From contig NZ_LRUE01000016.1 of the NCBI RefSeq assembly GCF_001550135.1, positions 124,001 through 188,000 of the forward strand: 64,000 nucleotides of DNA, written 5' to 3'. Positions 18,617 to 27,470 of the stretch are shown piece after piece (position 1 is the first letter of the stretch; each line of letters starts with the position of its first letter). The DNA comes from Pseudoalteromonas shioyasakiensis (GTDB lineage: Bacteria; Pseudomonadota; Gammaproteobacteria; Enterobacterales; Alteromonadaceae). The position numbers were made by a program, and so were the translations under genes. The notes beneath the pieces were generated by a model. It was not told the DNA's origin. It saw nothing but the letters and a program-made list of their open reading frames with translations, and searched no databases.

Positions 18617-19430
18617 CGCGCGAAATAAATTTCACGAATACATCAAATGTAGGCGTCACGCTTGCTTGGCGCGTCTTGAACACAACTCAATACAAACACA
18701 TCGCGCGAAATGAATTTCACGCCTACCTCAAACGTAGGCGTCACGCTTGCTTGGCGCGTCTTGAACACCACTCAATACAAACACATCGCGCGAAATAAAT
18801 TTCACGCCTACATCAATCGTAGCCGTCACGCTTGCTTGGCGCGTCTTGAACATCACACATCACACAAGACAAAAACACCGCGCGAAATAAATTTCACGCC
18901 TACATCAATCGTAGGCTTCACGCTTGCTTGGCGCGACTTGAACATCACACAATACAAAAACACCGCGCGAAATAAATTTCACGCCTACATCACCGTAGGC
19001 GTCACGCTTGCTTGGCGCGTCTTAAACACCACACAATACTCAACCACCGCGCGAAATAAATTTCACGCCTACATCAAACGTAGGCGTCACGCTTGCTTGG
19101 CGCGTCTTGAACACCACTCAATACAAACACATCGCGCGAAATAAATTTCACGCCTACATCACCGTAGGCGTCACGCTTGCTTGGCGTGTCTTGAACATCA
19201 CACATCACACAAGACAAAAACACCGCGCGAAATAAATTTCACGCCTACATCAATCGTAGGCGTCACGCTTGCTTGGCGCGTCTTGAACACCACTCAATAC
19301 AAACACATCGCGCGAAATAAATTTCACGCCTACATCAAACGTAGGCGTCACGCTTGCTTGGCGCGTCTTAAACACCACACAACACGCAACTAACGCGCGA
19401 AATAAATTTCACGCCTACATCAAATGTCGG
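18617..19430. repeat. REP doublet array, right part (10 units)
   Basis: Units start at 18617, 18702, 18787, 18879, 18964, 19048, 19133, 19224, 19309 and 19394. Periods are 84-85 bp, with two of 91-92 bp (the longer ones carry a CATCACACATCACACAAGAC spacer). Spacers fall into a few types reused in different order, which points to unequal crossing-over or block duplication. The last unit is truncated after CCTACATCAAATG. Open frames through this array are translations of repeats, not genes. Confidence 0.97.
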
Positions 19431-19454
19431 CTGAAAGCTGACAACTCCTAAAAC

Positions 19455-19490
19455 AAAAAAGGCTCTGAGCGTTCACTCAGAGCCTTTTTT
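19455..19490. terminator. Bidirectional terminator by the M13 peptidase
   Basis: Stem GGCTCTGAG/CTCAGAGCC with a 6-base loop, A run on the left and T run on the right. It lies about 15 bases past the peptidase stop and would stop both strands. Confidence 0.9.
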
Positions 19491-19504
19491 AAATCGATAA
19501 TCAA

Positions 19505-21577
19505 TTACCAGATTTTTACGCGATCTTCTGGTTTGATATACATCTTGTCGCCTTCTTTCACATCAAATGCCTGATAGAATTCTGGCATGTTTGAAAGAAT
19601 ACCGATTACACGGTAGTGGCTTGGTGAATGAGGGTCTGTCATTAGGCGGTTGCGTAACTCTTCGTCACGGTATTTACGACGCCAAATTTGTGACCATCCC
19701 ATGAAGAAACGTTGATCACCCGTGTAACCATCAATGATAGGCGCTTTTTCATCACCAAGTGATAATTGATAAGCAGTGTAAGCAACTGTTAAGCCGCCTA
19801 AGTCACCAATGTTTTCACCTAATGTAAGCTGACCATTTACGCTAGCATCTTCAAATGGTTTGTACTCGTTATATTGAGCAACTAACTGACCTGTGCGCTC
19901 TTCAAACTGTTTAAGGTCTGATTCGCTCCACCAGTTACGTAAGTTACCATCACCATCGTACTTCGCACCTTGGTCATCAAAGCCGTGACCTAATTCGTGG
20001 CCGATTACCGCACCGATTGCACCGTAGTTAACAGCGTCATCAGCTTCTAGGTTAAAGAATGGCGGTTGTAAGATAGCCGCTGGGAATACAATTTCGTTAT
20101 TCACAGGGTTGTAGTAAGCGTTTACTGTTTGTGGTGTCATGTGCCACTCAGAACGGTCAACTGGCTTACCTAGTTTTGCAGTCATATCTGCATATTCCCA
20201 CTCGCTGTGGCGAATGTAGTTACCTACTAAGTCATCACCTTTAACTTCAAGTGCTGAGTAGTCTTTCCATTTATCTGGGTAACCAATTTTTGGTGTGAAC
20301 TTATCAAGCTTTTCTTTAGCAGCGATTTTTGTTTCTGGGCTCATCCACTCAAGGTTTTCAATCGCAACTGCATAACCTTTGATTACGTTATCAACTAACT
20401 CTTCCATACGCGCTTTCGCTTCAGGTGGGAAGTTTTCTTTAACGTATACTTTACCTAAGATTTCACCTAATACACCGTTTGATGCATCAACCGCTTTTTT
20501 CCAAAGTGGTGATTGCTCTGTTACACCGCGAAGTGTTGTGCTGTAAAAATCAAAGTTAAGGTCTACTAGCTCTTTATCTAGTAAGCGAGCATAGTTGCTA
20601 ACAAAGTGGAACTTAAGGTAGTTCTGCCACGTTGCTAAGTCTGTATCGTTATAGATACCTGCGAATTTTTCTAGGTAGCTAGGTTGGCGAATGATTACAT
20701 CTTCAGTTTTGATACCTGATGCATCAAGGTAAGCTGCAAAATCAAAGTCGCCAGTAAGTTTGTTAGCATCTGCAACACTCATCTTATTGTAAGATTTAGT
20801 TGCATCACGGCTTTCAACACGGCTCCACTGCGCATCAGCAATGCTTGTTTCAAGATCGATAATTGCTTTAGCCGCAGATTCTGCATCAGCTACACCAGCC
20901 TTGCTTAAGATTGCTGTTACGTATGCTTGGTAAGCTTCACGAATTTTTGTGAATTTCTCTTCATCTTTTAGGTAGTAGTCGCGATCTGGTAAACCTAAAC
21001 CAGACTGATAAACATACATTGCGTTTTCACTAGAATTTTTCGCGTCGTTATTTACGTACCAACCAAACGGTAGGCTACCGCCTTTAATGCGAAGTTCAGC
21101 CATTAAAGCAACAAGATCTGACTTGTTCTTAACTGCATCAACGCTTTCTAGCACTGGTGTTAATGGCTTGATGCCTGCCGCTTCACGGCCTGCTTCGTCC
21201 ATGTAGCTGTTATAGAATGCAGCTAGTTTAGCTTCATCAGAGCCTGGCTTAACGTCTTTATTTGCCGCTGCTTTTTCTAGCACTTCTTTCATCGCTTTTT
21301 GCGAATCATCGTAAAGCTGAGTGAATGAACCGTAGTTTGATTTATCACCTGGAATTTCAGTTTTCTCTAACCATTCGCCGTTTACGTGATAGTAAAAGTC
21401 ATCTTGTGCGCGAACAGACTTGTCCATGTTCGCCAATTCAATGCCTGAATTTAAAGGTGCTTTTGCTTCAGTTACGGTCGCAGTTGCTGGTGCTTTAGTT
21501 TCTTGTTCTTTTTCACCACAACCAACAAGACCGAGGGCTAGTGCAATACTTGCCGCGGTAAGTGTTACTTTTTTCAT
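19505..21577 (-). CDS. pepO: M13-family zinc metallopeptidase lipoprotein
   Basis: 690 residues. An N-terminal lipoprotein signal, MKKVTLTAASIALALGLVGC, puts the cysteine at residue 20, so it is probably membrane-anchored. The zinc site VIGHELGHGFDDQGAKYDG holds HExxH; the second-shell motif LGENIGDLGGLTVAY supplies the third ligand Glu and Asp. NAYYNPVNNEIVFPAAIL is the M13 substrate-binding NAYY block. This is neprilysin/PepO-like oligopeptidase architecture at the normal size. It acts on small peptides outside the cytoplasm. It is a single gene with its own terminator. Confidence 0.95.
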   Translation of the reverse strand: MKKVTLTAASIALALGLVGCGEKEQETKAPATATVTEAKAPLNSGIELANMDKSVRAQDDFYYHVNGEWLEKTEIPGDKSNYGSFTQLYDDSQKAMKEVLEKAAANKDVKPGSDEAKLAAFYNSYMDEAGREAAGIKPLTPVLESVDAVKNKSDLVALMAELRIKGGSLPFGWYVNNDAKNSSENAMYVYQSGLGLPDRDYYLKDEEKFTKIREAYQAYVTAILSKAGVADAESAAKAIIDLETSIADAQWSRVESRDATKSYNKMSVADANKLTGDFDFAAYLDASGIKTEDVIIRQPSYLEKFAGIYNDTDLATWQNYLKFHFVSNYARLLDKELVDLNFDFYSTTLRGVTEQSPLWKKAVDASNGVLGEILGKVYVKENFPPEAKARMEELVDNVIKGYAVAIENLEWMSPETKIAAKEKLDKFTPKIGYPDKWKDYSALEVKGDDLVGNYIRHSEWEYADMTAKLGKPVDRSEWHMTPQTVNAYYNPVNNEIVFPAAILQPPFFNLEADDAVNYGAIGAVIGHELGHGFDDQGAKYDGDGNLRNWWSESDLKQFEERTGQLVAQYNEYKPFEDASVNGQLTLGENIGDLGGLTVAYTAYQLSLGDEKAPIIDGYTGDQRFFMGWSQIWRRKYRDEELRNRLMTDPHSPSHYRVIGILSNMPEFYQAFDVKEGDKMYIKPEDRVKIW

Positions 21578-21756
21578 GGGAGTCCCGTACTAATTATTTT
21601 TTGATGTATTTATCGAAAAACTAGCAAACCTAATTAATCATTAGTTTTTCGCTTTCACCATAATAAACCTCTCAAGCAAAACAATAAAACCGAATATGTA
21701 ACAATTCTTATCAAAACAGGATGAGACGCATTTTTGAGCGGTGGGAGGGGGAGATT

Positions 21757-21937
21757 TAGTGGTTAGTGGTTAGTGGTTAGTGGTTAGTGGTTAGTGGTTA
21801 GTGGTTAGTGGTTAGAACAAAGTAAAATACAATTCATGTGTAGCAAGTTTTTTGTTTAATTACACAAAAAATAAAACCACCCTCTCGATCTGATCTGAAA
21901 TCTAACTACTAAAAACTAACCTCTATTATATAACCTC
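21757..21937. repeat. Heptamer element with conserved core, copy 1
   Basis: Left arm: TTAGTGG repeated about 8 times (21757-21815). Core of about 80 bp (21816-21895) with recognisable words GTAAAATACA, GTGTAGCAAG, TTTGTTTAATTA, ACAAAAAATAAAAC, CCTCTCGATC. Right arm: inverted, degenerate units (AATCTAACTACTAAAAACTA, ACCTCTATTATATAAC). The same core and layout recur at 29484-29660. Confidence 0.9.
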
Positions 21938-22000
21938 CGCGCGAAATAAATTTCACGCCTACATCAAACGTAGGCGTCACGCTTGCTTGGCGCGTCTTAC
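21938..22000. repeat. REP doublet
   Basis: Isolated complete unit of the same family as the RAYT array, abutting the right arm of the heptamer element. Confidence 0.93.
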
Positions 22001-22118
22001 ATTCATCACCAAGTCTGCAAATTAATAAAGAACCCGCAAACAATGCCGCTCGCTAGAAACTGACAGCTGAAAGCTGATGGCTCACTAAACTTCACACCCA
22101 CATCAAAGACATCTAATC

Positions 22119-22210
22119 GCACAAAGAGGATGAGAAGCGCTTCGCTTAAGAGAAAACAAAAAATATTTTTATCACTGCCTCATTCTTTTCTCATTCACTT
22201 CTCTTTGTGC
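22119..22210. repeat. 92-bp miniature element, copy 3
   Basis: Third copy of the GCACAAAGAG/CTCTTTGTGC-bounded element, with the same flanks (CTCACTAAACTTCACACCCA before, a REP half after) as the copies at 14.8 and 15.1 kb but diverged inside. Confidence 0.8.
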
Positions 22211-22272
22211 AAACATTTTCGCGTGAAATAAATTTCACGCCTACAAGCTTTCCCCTCGCTAACTTTTGTTAT

Positions 22273-22674
22273 TTACCCTTGATACTTTTTCTTTATCTTT
22301 TCGATGATCTCAACATTCGCGGCTGGGAAGCTGTAATCATCAAGCTCGCTAAGTGCGACCCATTTGCCTTGTTGGCCTTCTGCGCCATGGGCTGTGCCTG
22401 TGAAATCATCAACAATGTGCACATCTAAACGCACGCATTTATCACCATAGTCATGTTCGATAACCATTAGCTCTTCACTGGCGTTTACGGTTAGGTTTAC
22501 TTCTTCTAACAGCTCGCGCTGTAGCGCAGCAAATACGCTTTCGCCCTGCTCTACTTTACCGCCAGGGAATTCCCATAAGCCACCTTGGTGTTTGTCGTCT
22601 GGGCGCTTACAAATAAATAACTGCTGGTCTTTATAAATAACGCCAACAGCAACATGCACTACTTTTTTAGCCAT
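22273..22674 (-). CDS. mutT: 8-oxo-dGTP diphosphatase MutT
   Basis: 133 residues with a perfect Nudix box, GGKVEQGESVFAALQRELLE followed by EVNL (about residues 38-61). MutT removes oxidised dGTP from the nucleotide pool and prevents A:T to C:G changes. Length and the start MAKKVVHVAVGVI fit MutT. It follows secA in the same direction as in E. coli (secA-mutT). A hairpin terminator lies between the two, so some reads must pass it or a local promoter must exist. Confidence 0.93.
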   Translation of the reverse strand: MAKKVVHVAVGVIYKDQQLFICKRPDDKHQGGLWEFPGGKVEQGESVFAALQRELLEEVNLTVNASEELMVIEHDYGDKCVRLDVHIVDDFTGTAHGAEGQQGKWVALSELDDYSFPAANVEIIEKIKKKYQG

Positions 22675-22692
22675 TTGTTGTTTCCTTAATCA

Positions 22693-22721
22693 TAAAAAAA
22701 GCGACGCAAGCGTCGCTTTTT
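22693..22721 (-). terminator. Terminator between secA and mutT
   Basis: Stem GCGACGC/GCGTCGC with an AA loop, flanked by A and T runs; 16 bases after the secA stop. Symmetric, so could also act on the plus strand. Confidence 0.88.
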
Positions 22722-22736
22722 ATCACCGTGTTTTGG

Positions 22737-25445
22737 TTATTTTAATTTACCGCAACACTGCTTATATTTATTACCTGAACCACAAGGACACGGCTCGTTA
22801 CGGCCTACTTTTGGCTCTGCACGTTGTGTTACTACAGCACCTTCTGGTGTTTCGCCACCGATGTGCTCAGCTTCTTCATGTTGGTATTCACGTGGTGCAT
22901 TTTCGCTACGACGATGTTGCTCTTCAACTTTCTCAACGTCTTCTTCAGCACGAACTTGTACTTTACTTAAAATACCCACAACGTCGACTTTTAAGTTCTC
23001 TAGCATTTCAGAGAATAGCTCGAACGACTCGCGCTTGTACTCTTGCTTAGGATTCTTCTGTGCGTAACCACGTAAGTGGATACCTTGACGAAGGTGGTCC
23101 ATCGCAGCTAAGTGATCTTTCCAGTGTTGATCTAGGCTTTGTAGCATAATCGCTTTTTCGAATTGACGTAGTACAGACTCGCCTACCATCTCTTCTTTTT
23201 GCTTGTATGCTTGTTCAACCGCTTCTTCGATACGCTCACGAAGTTTCTCTTCGTATAGTTTGCTATCGTCAGCTAGCCATTGTGAAATTGGCAGCTCGAT
23301 TAAGAAATCTTGTTTTAAGCGTTCTTCAAGGCCTGGGATATCCCACATTTCAGCTAAGCTTTGCGGTGCAATGAATTGGTCAATCACACCATTTAACACA
23401 TCGCCGCGAATTGCAGTGATAGTTTCTGAAATATCGCCTTCTTCAAGTAGCTCGTTACGTTGCGAGTAAACAACACGACGTTGGTCGTTTGCTACGTCAT
23501 CGTACTCAAGTAATTGTTTACGAACGTCGAAGTTACGCGCTTCAACTTTACGCTGCGCGTTTTCGATTGCACGGTTAACCCAAGGGTGCTCAATTGCTTC
23601 ACCGCGTTGCATACCTAGTTTGCGCATCATATTAGTCATGCGCTCACCAGCGAAGATACGCATTAGCGCGTCGTCCATTGATAAGTAGAAACGGCTTGAA
23701 CCTGCATCACCTTGACGACCAGAACGACCACGTAGCTGGTTATCGATACGACGAGATTCGTGACGCTCAGTACCAATGATGTGTAAACCACCCGCTTCGA
23801 TTACTGCATCGTGGCGTTTTTGCCACTCATCTTTAATCGCTTTGATTTGCTCATCAGTTGGGTTTTCTAGCTTTTCAACTTCGCTGTTCCAGTTACCACC
23901 TAACACGATATCGGTACCACGACCGGCCATGTTAGTTGCAATAGTTACTGTGCCAGGTAAACCGGCATCAGCAACGATGTCTGCTTCTTGTGCGTGGAAC
24001 TTAGCATTTAGTACGTTGTGCTTAATTTTTTCTTTACGTAAGAACTGCGATAAGTACTCAGAACTTTCGATAGAAATAGTACCCACAAGTACCGGTTGAC
24101 CACGTTCTTGGCAATCTTTGATATCAGCAAGGATTGCTTCGTACTTTTCTTCTTGTGTTAGATATACAAGGTCAGCACGATCGTCACGGATCATCGGCTT
24201 GTTCGTTGGCATTACTACTGTGTCTAGACCATAGATAGACTGGAACTCAAACGCTTCTGTGTCTGCTGTACCTGTCATACCCGCTAGCGTGTCGTATAAA
24301 CGGAAGTAGTTTTGGAATGTGATTGATGCCAATGTTTGGTTTTCGTTTTGAATGCGTACACCTTCTTTTGCTTCAACAGCTTGGTGCAAACCTTCTGACC
24401 AACGACGACCTTCCATTGTACGGCCTGTGTGCTCATCAACGATGATAACTTCGTTTTCTTTAACAACGTAATCAACGTCTTTTTGATAAAGCTTGTGAGC
24501 ACGAAGTGCCGCATACACATGGCTTAATAATGTGATGCTTGAAGCTGAGTAAAGTGAATCACCTTCTTGAATTAGGCCGCGCTCAATTAGTAGCTCTTCA
24601 ACTTTAATTTGACCACGCTCTGTAAGGTGAACTTGCTTAGACTTTTCATCGATCGTGTAATCGCCGTCGCCTTCAACGCCTTCTTCATCTTCTTTTTCTT
24701 GAAGCTCTAGGTCAGGCACAATTTTGTTGATTTCGATGTAAAGCTCAGAGCTGTCTTCAGCTGGGCCTGAGATAATCAGCGGCGTACGTGCTTCATCGAT
24801 TAGGATTGAATCCACTTCATCCACTACAGCGTAGTAAAGTGGGCGTTGTACACGCTCTTCAATGCTAAATGCCATGTTATCGCGCAGATAATCAAAGCCA
24901 AATTCGTTATTAGTACCGTAAGTGATGTCGGCAGCGTAAGCGATTTTCTTCTGCTGTGGCATCATGCCTGGTACGTTACAGCCAACTGTTAGGCCTAAGA
25001 ACTCAAATAATGGGCGGTTAGTTTCGGCGTCACGTTTTGCAAGGTAGTCGTTCACGGTAATTACGTGAACACCTTTACCTGTTAAACCGCGAAGGTATGC
25101 AGGTAATGTTGCTGTTAGCGTTTTACCTTCACCGGTACGCATTTCTGCAATGCGACCTTGATGTAAAACCATACCACCTAGTAGCTGTACGTCGAAGTGA
25201 CGCATGCCATTTACACGCTTAGATGCTTCACGTACCACAGCAAATGCTTCTGGTAGAATGTCATCTAGGCTTTGTCCGTTATCGTAACGCTCTCTAAATT
25301 CAGCTGTTTTTGCTTTTAAATCTTCATCAGAAAGCGCTTCTAATTGCTTTTCAAGCGCATTAATTAGAGCGACCGTCTTTCTTAGGTTTTTAATAGTGCG
25401 GTCATTGCGACTACCAAAAATCTTGGTAAATAAATTAGATATCAT
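22737..25445 (-). CDS. secA: Preprotein translocase ATPase SecA
   Basis: 902 residues, the usual length. SecA drives export through SecYEG. Walker A is in [19 protein letters not shown] (near residue 102) and the DEAD-like box in [17 protein letters not shown] (near 208). The second helicase lobe has [15 protein letters not shown] and [16 protein letters not shown] sequence ([20 protein letters not shown]). The C-terminal zinc/SecB-binding tail [17 protein letters not shown] is intact. dciA lies upstream, as in related genomes, but separated by about 960 bp of repeats. Confidence 0.98.
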   Translation of the reverse strand: MISNLFTKIFGSRNDRTIKNLRKTVALINALEKQLEALSDEDLKAKTAEFRERYDNGQSLDDILPEAFAVVREASKRVNGMRHFDVQLLGGMVLHQGRIAEMRTGEGKTLTATLPAYLRGLTGKGVHVITVNDYLAKRDAETNRPLFEFLGLTVGCNVPGMMPQQKKIAYAADITYGTNNEFGFDYLRDNMAFSIEERVQRPLYYAVVDEVDSILIDEARTPLIISGPAEDSSELYIEINKIVPDLELQEKEDEEGVEGDGDYTIDEKSKQVHLTERGQIKVEELLIERGLIQEGDSLYSASSITLLSHVYAALRAHKLYQKDVDYVVKENEVIIVDEHTGRTMEGRRWSEGLHQAVEAKEGVRIQNENQTLASITFQNYFRLYDTLAGMTGTADTEAFEFQSIYGLDTVVMPTNKPMIRDDRADLVYLTQEEKYEAILADIKDCQERGQPVLVGTISIESSEYLSQFLRKEKIKHNVLNAKFHAQEADIVADAGLPGTVTIATNMAGRGTDIVLGGNWNSEVEKLENPTDEQIKAIKDEWQKRHDAVIEAGGLHIIGTERHESRRIDNQLRGRSGRQGDAGSSRFYLSMDDALMRIFAGERMTNMMRKLGMQRGEAIEHPWVNRAIENAQRKVEARNFDVRKQLLEYDDVANDQRRVVYSQRNELLEEGDISETITAIRGDVLNGVIDQFIAPQSLAEMWDIPGLEERLKQDFLIELPISQWLADDSKLYEEKLRERIEEAVEQAYKQKEEMVGESVLRQFEKAIMLQSLDQHWKDHLAAMDHLRQGIHLRGYAQKNPKQEYKRESFELFSEMLENLKVDVVGILSKVQVRAEEDVEKVEEQHRRSENAPREYQHEEAEHIGGETPEGAVVTQRAEPKVGRNEPCPCGSGNKYKQCCGKLK

Positions 25446-25777
25446 GATAAAACCGTTACAATGTATTCTTTGTTAGCTAGTCATTAGCTAACCCACTTTC
25501 TTCAATTGATAATTAATATGCGCTTATGCTCATGATGTAGGGCATATTAATTAACAATTTATCAGTACGCTGTTCAAAACACCGCTTATTTCGTGCGCTA
25601 TCATACCAGAGTCTGCGCAACATCAAACCTTCTGTGTGTGAAGATATGGAATTTCGGCAAGAAAATTTAAAAATCAGCCATAATCTTTGATCTAACCCCA
25701 TAAAAAGGGTGAAAACAAGATTACTGAATAGATATGGCGACAATCGAAATAAAATCAAGATCAGGGGAGAAAAAAGG

Positions 25778-25967
25778 CGATTCGAGGAACGAGATGCGAG
25801 GAACGAGATGCGAGGAACGAGATGCGAGGAACGAGATGCGAGGAACGAGATGCGAGGAACGAGATGCGAGATTCGGGGTGCGAGATTCGGGGTGCGAGAT
25901 GTGAGGTGCGAGGGACGAGGTGCGAGATGCGAGTTTTCGTAGGCGTCACGCTTGCTTGGCGCGACTA
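25778..25967. repeat. Heptamer array (GAACGAG/ATGCGAG) joined to a REP half
   Basis: The unit GAACGAGATGCGAG is a 14-bp pair of heptamers repeated about six times, then GATTCGG/GGTGCGA variants. It ends in GCGAGTTTTCGTAGGCGTCA, i.e. it runs directly into the GTAG-headed half of a REP. It lacks TAG, so long spurious frames read through it. Confidence 0.92.
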
Positions 25968-26078
25968 CCATACAACACGAATCATGCTTATAAACACATA
26001 ACCAACAGGCGATGCTGAGAAGCTCAAAACTGACAGCTGAAAGCTGACGGCTCCTTAAATTTCACGCCTACACCAAAA

Positions 26079-26139
26079 CGTAGGAACGGCTTTAGCCGTG
26101 AATAAAATAAAGATATTCGGCGTTAAAACGCCTCCTACA
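26079..26139. repeat. Two-hairpin interspersed repeat (family B)
   Basis: CGTAGGAACGGCTTTAGCCG starts the element; an ACGGCTTTAGCCGT hairpin and a GGCGTTAAAACGCC hairpin are separated by about 18 bp and the ends CGTAGGA/TCCTAC are inverted. Related copies are at 27225-27287, 61056-61115, 61526-61587 and 61628-61688. Confidence 0.85.
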
Positions 26140-26214
26140 GAGTTTTATTGCTGAGGAAAACTCAACACCATACACCCCCACAGTTCGGCTGACGTCTGAC
26201 GGCTGAAAGCTGAC

Positions 26215-26400
26215 GGCTCCTTAAATTTCGGCACTAAAGTACCTCCTACGAGCTAGACCCACAAACCACACCGTTCAACTCAAAACTGACAGCTGAAGGC
26301 TGATGGCTCCTTAAATTTCGGCACTAAAGTGCCTCCTATGAGCTAGACCCACAAACCACACCGTTCAACTTAAAACTTGCAGCTTATAGCTTAAAGCTAT
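26215..26400. repeat. 90-bp direct repeat, two copies
   Basis: GGCTCCTTAAATTTCGGCAC begins copies at 26215 and 26305. Each contains half of a family-B element (GGCACTAAAGTACC...CCTAC) and a CTGACAG/CTGAAGG heptamer run. The second copy ends in CTTATAG/CTTAAAG units next to the dciA stop. Confidence 0.85.
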
Positions 26401-26404
26401 GCCT

Positions 26405-26878
26405 TTATTTCTTCCGCCCATGTTGCGCTAAACGCTCTAACTTGGCTTTTAAAGATGGAGGGGCGTCTGCGGCGATGGCGCTGAGGTAATCGGCTGTTTG
26501 TTCGCTCATTTGGCGCTTCGAAACAGGCTTTTCTTCTGGCTTACTTGTTGCCGATAAGCGCTGTGTTGCCTGTGGGTTTGCGGTAATTTTAATTTGCCCA
26601 AGCTCTACCATGCCAGCGGCACGAAAATGCGAGAGCATATCCATTTTTAAGTAATTTAAACGCAGTGCAATCGGTGCCGAAACCGCTTCGATCATCAAAG
26701 TACCATCACGGTAATTACTTACCCGGCATTTTTTCGAAAGCGTTTCACCTAAAAAGTCATCAAGAATGGTTTGTTGAGAAGACAAGCCTTGGGTTTTACC
26801 AGCATAAGATGCCAAGCGACCACTCAAGCCCGCCACAATATCGCCAACAGCCTTTGGCGCGTATCTATCTTTTGCCAT
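26405..26878 (-). CDS. dciA: DciA-like helicase loader (DUF721)
   Basis: 157 residues. The N-terminal DUF721/KH-like domain (about residues 20-100) has the family pattern ...ILDDFLGETLSKKCRVSNYR and DGTLMIEAVSAPIALRLNYL. A charged, probably disordered tail (KPEEKPVSKRQMSEQTADYL) follows. DciA replaces DnaC as loader of the DnaB helicase in most bacteria without the phage-derived DnaC. Position upstream of secA is conserved in many gammaproteobacteria. The identification rests on domain and context, so it is fairly firm. Confidence 0.85.
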   Translation of the reverse strand: MAKDRYAPKAVGDIVAGLSGRLASYAGKTQGLSSQQTILDDFLGETLSKKCRVSNYRDGTLMIEAVSAPIALRLNYLKMDMLSHFRAAGMVELGQIKITANPQATQRLSATSKPEEKPVSKRQMSEQTADYLSAIAADAPPSLKAKLERLAQHGRKK

Positions 26879-26951
26879 TAATCGTCTACCTAAAAGGGTT
26901 AATCACCACAAAGAGAATATACCACCTACGTAAATATGAAGCTATTAGGTT

Positions 26952-27122
26952 TGAGAGTCGAGATGCGAGGTTCGAGGTACGAGGTTCGAGATGCGAGATG
27001 CGAGATGCGAGGTGCGAGGTGCGAGGTACGAGGTGCGAGGAACGAGGTGCGAGATGTGAGGTGCGAGGTACGAGATGCGAGGTGCGAGTTATCGTAGGCG
27101 TCACGCTTGCTTGGCGCGTCTT
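26952..27122. repeat. Heptamer array (GAGATGC/GAGGTGC/GAGGTAC) joined to a REP half
   Basis: About 19 units with many point variants (GAGGTTC, GAGGTAC, GAGGAAC), ending GCGAGTTATCGTAGGCG and then the REP half to GGCGCGTCTTAC. Unit heterogeneity suggests an older array than the homogeneous ones at 36.8 and 60.9 kb. Confidence 0.92.
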
Positions 27123-27224
27123 ACACTCAGCACCAAGTCTGCAAATTAATAAAGAACCTACAAACAACACCGTTCAACTAAAAACTTACAGCTGAAGGCT
27201 GACGGCTCCTTAAATTTCACGCCT

Positions 27225-27287
27225 ACGTGGGAACGGCTTTAGCCGTGAATTGCTCTAAACACTTCGGCACTAAAGTACCTCCTACGA
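27225..27287. repeat. Two-hairpin repeat (family B), diverged
   Basis: Contains ACGGCTTTAGCCGT and GGCACTAAAGTACC-type hairpins between CGTGGGA and TCCTACG ends. Confidence 0.75.
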
Positions 27288-27340
27288 GGTAGGCCTTTGG
27301 CTAAGGCCTACAAATAACACCACTCAACTCAAAACTTACC

Positions 27341-27405
27341 GCTTATAGCTTATAGCTTATAGCTTATAGCTTATAGCTTATAGCTTATAGCTTATAGCTT
27401 AAAGC
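27341..27405. repeat. Heptamer array, unit CTTATAG (about 9 units)
   Basis: Perfect tandem AGCTTAT units ending CTTAAAGCTTC, about 65 bp before the nucleotidyltransferase start. Confidence 0.93.
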
Positions 27406-27470
27406 TTCTCTTCCTCCCCCGTGATTGTTTCTGGTACACTTTTCCTTTGTTTTTTTATTTAACTTTCGCG

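Larger units (their letters stand above)
21578..22272. other. Repeat-filled intergenic region
   Basis: After about 180 bp of upstream DNA for the M13 peptidase, this gap is made of four repeat types in a row: a heptamer/core element (21757-21937), a REP doublet (21938-22000), a CTGACAG/CTGAAAG run, and the 92-bp inverted-end element (22119-22210) followed by a REP half at 22218-22244. No gene is supported. Confidence 0.8.
25446..26404. other. Repeat-filled region between dciA and secA
   Basis: The first roughly 300 bp next to secA are unique, AT-rich and presumably carry its promoter and leader. I find no SecM-like gene. The rest holds a 14-bp/7-bp array (25778-25935), a REP half (25936-25967), CTGACAG/CTGAAAG runs, a two-hairpin element (26079-26139), and a 90-bp direct repeat (26215-26304 and 26305-26394). 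The apparent ORFs on both strands across the array are repeat translations. Confidence 0.8.
26879..27470. other. Repeat-filled region upstream of dciA
   Basis: Contains a GAGATGC/GAGGTGC array (26952-27090), a REP half (27091-27122) with the same flank found after the REP at 21938 (CAAGTCTGCAAATTAATAAA), a family-B element (27225-27287), and a CTTATAG array (27341-27405). The two divergent genes dciA and the nucleotidyltransferase must take promoters from what is left. ORFs here are repeat translations. Confidence 0.8.

Noticed and set aside
18562..19393. ORFs in the REP array (repeated TARNKFHAY and RRHACLARLEHH peptides)
   Set aside because: Period-85 translation of REP doublets; each spans repeat units and has no independent evidence.
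17879..19430. CRISPR array
   Set aside because: Units are long, palindromic and about 62 of 85 bp, spacers are few and reused, and no cas gene is present; a RAYT gene explains them as REPs.
25446..25700. SecM-like leader gene upstream of secA
   Set aside because: No small secreted peptide frame with an arrest-type C-terminus was found in the unique part next to secA.
25513..25971. ORFs on both strands across the array at 25.8 kb (peptides rich in SHLAPRISHL or ARNEMRGTRCE)
   Set aside because: They are translations of the TAG-free GAACGAG/ATGCGAG heptamers, open in several frames on both strands, with no ribosome site and no family resemblance.
26665..27195. ORFs opposite dciA and across the 27.0-kb array
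   Set aside because: Overlap the real dciA gene antisense and continue through the heptamer array; repeat translation only.
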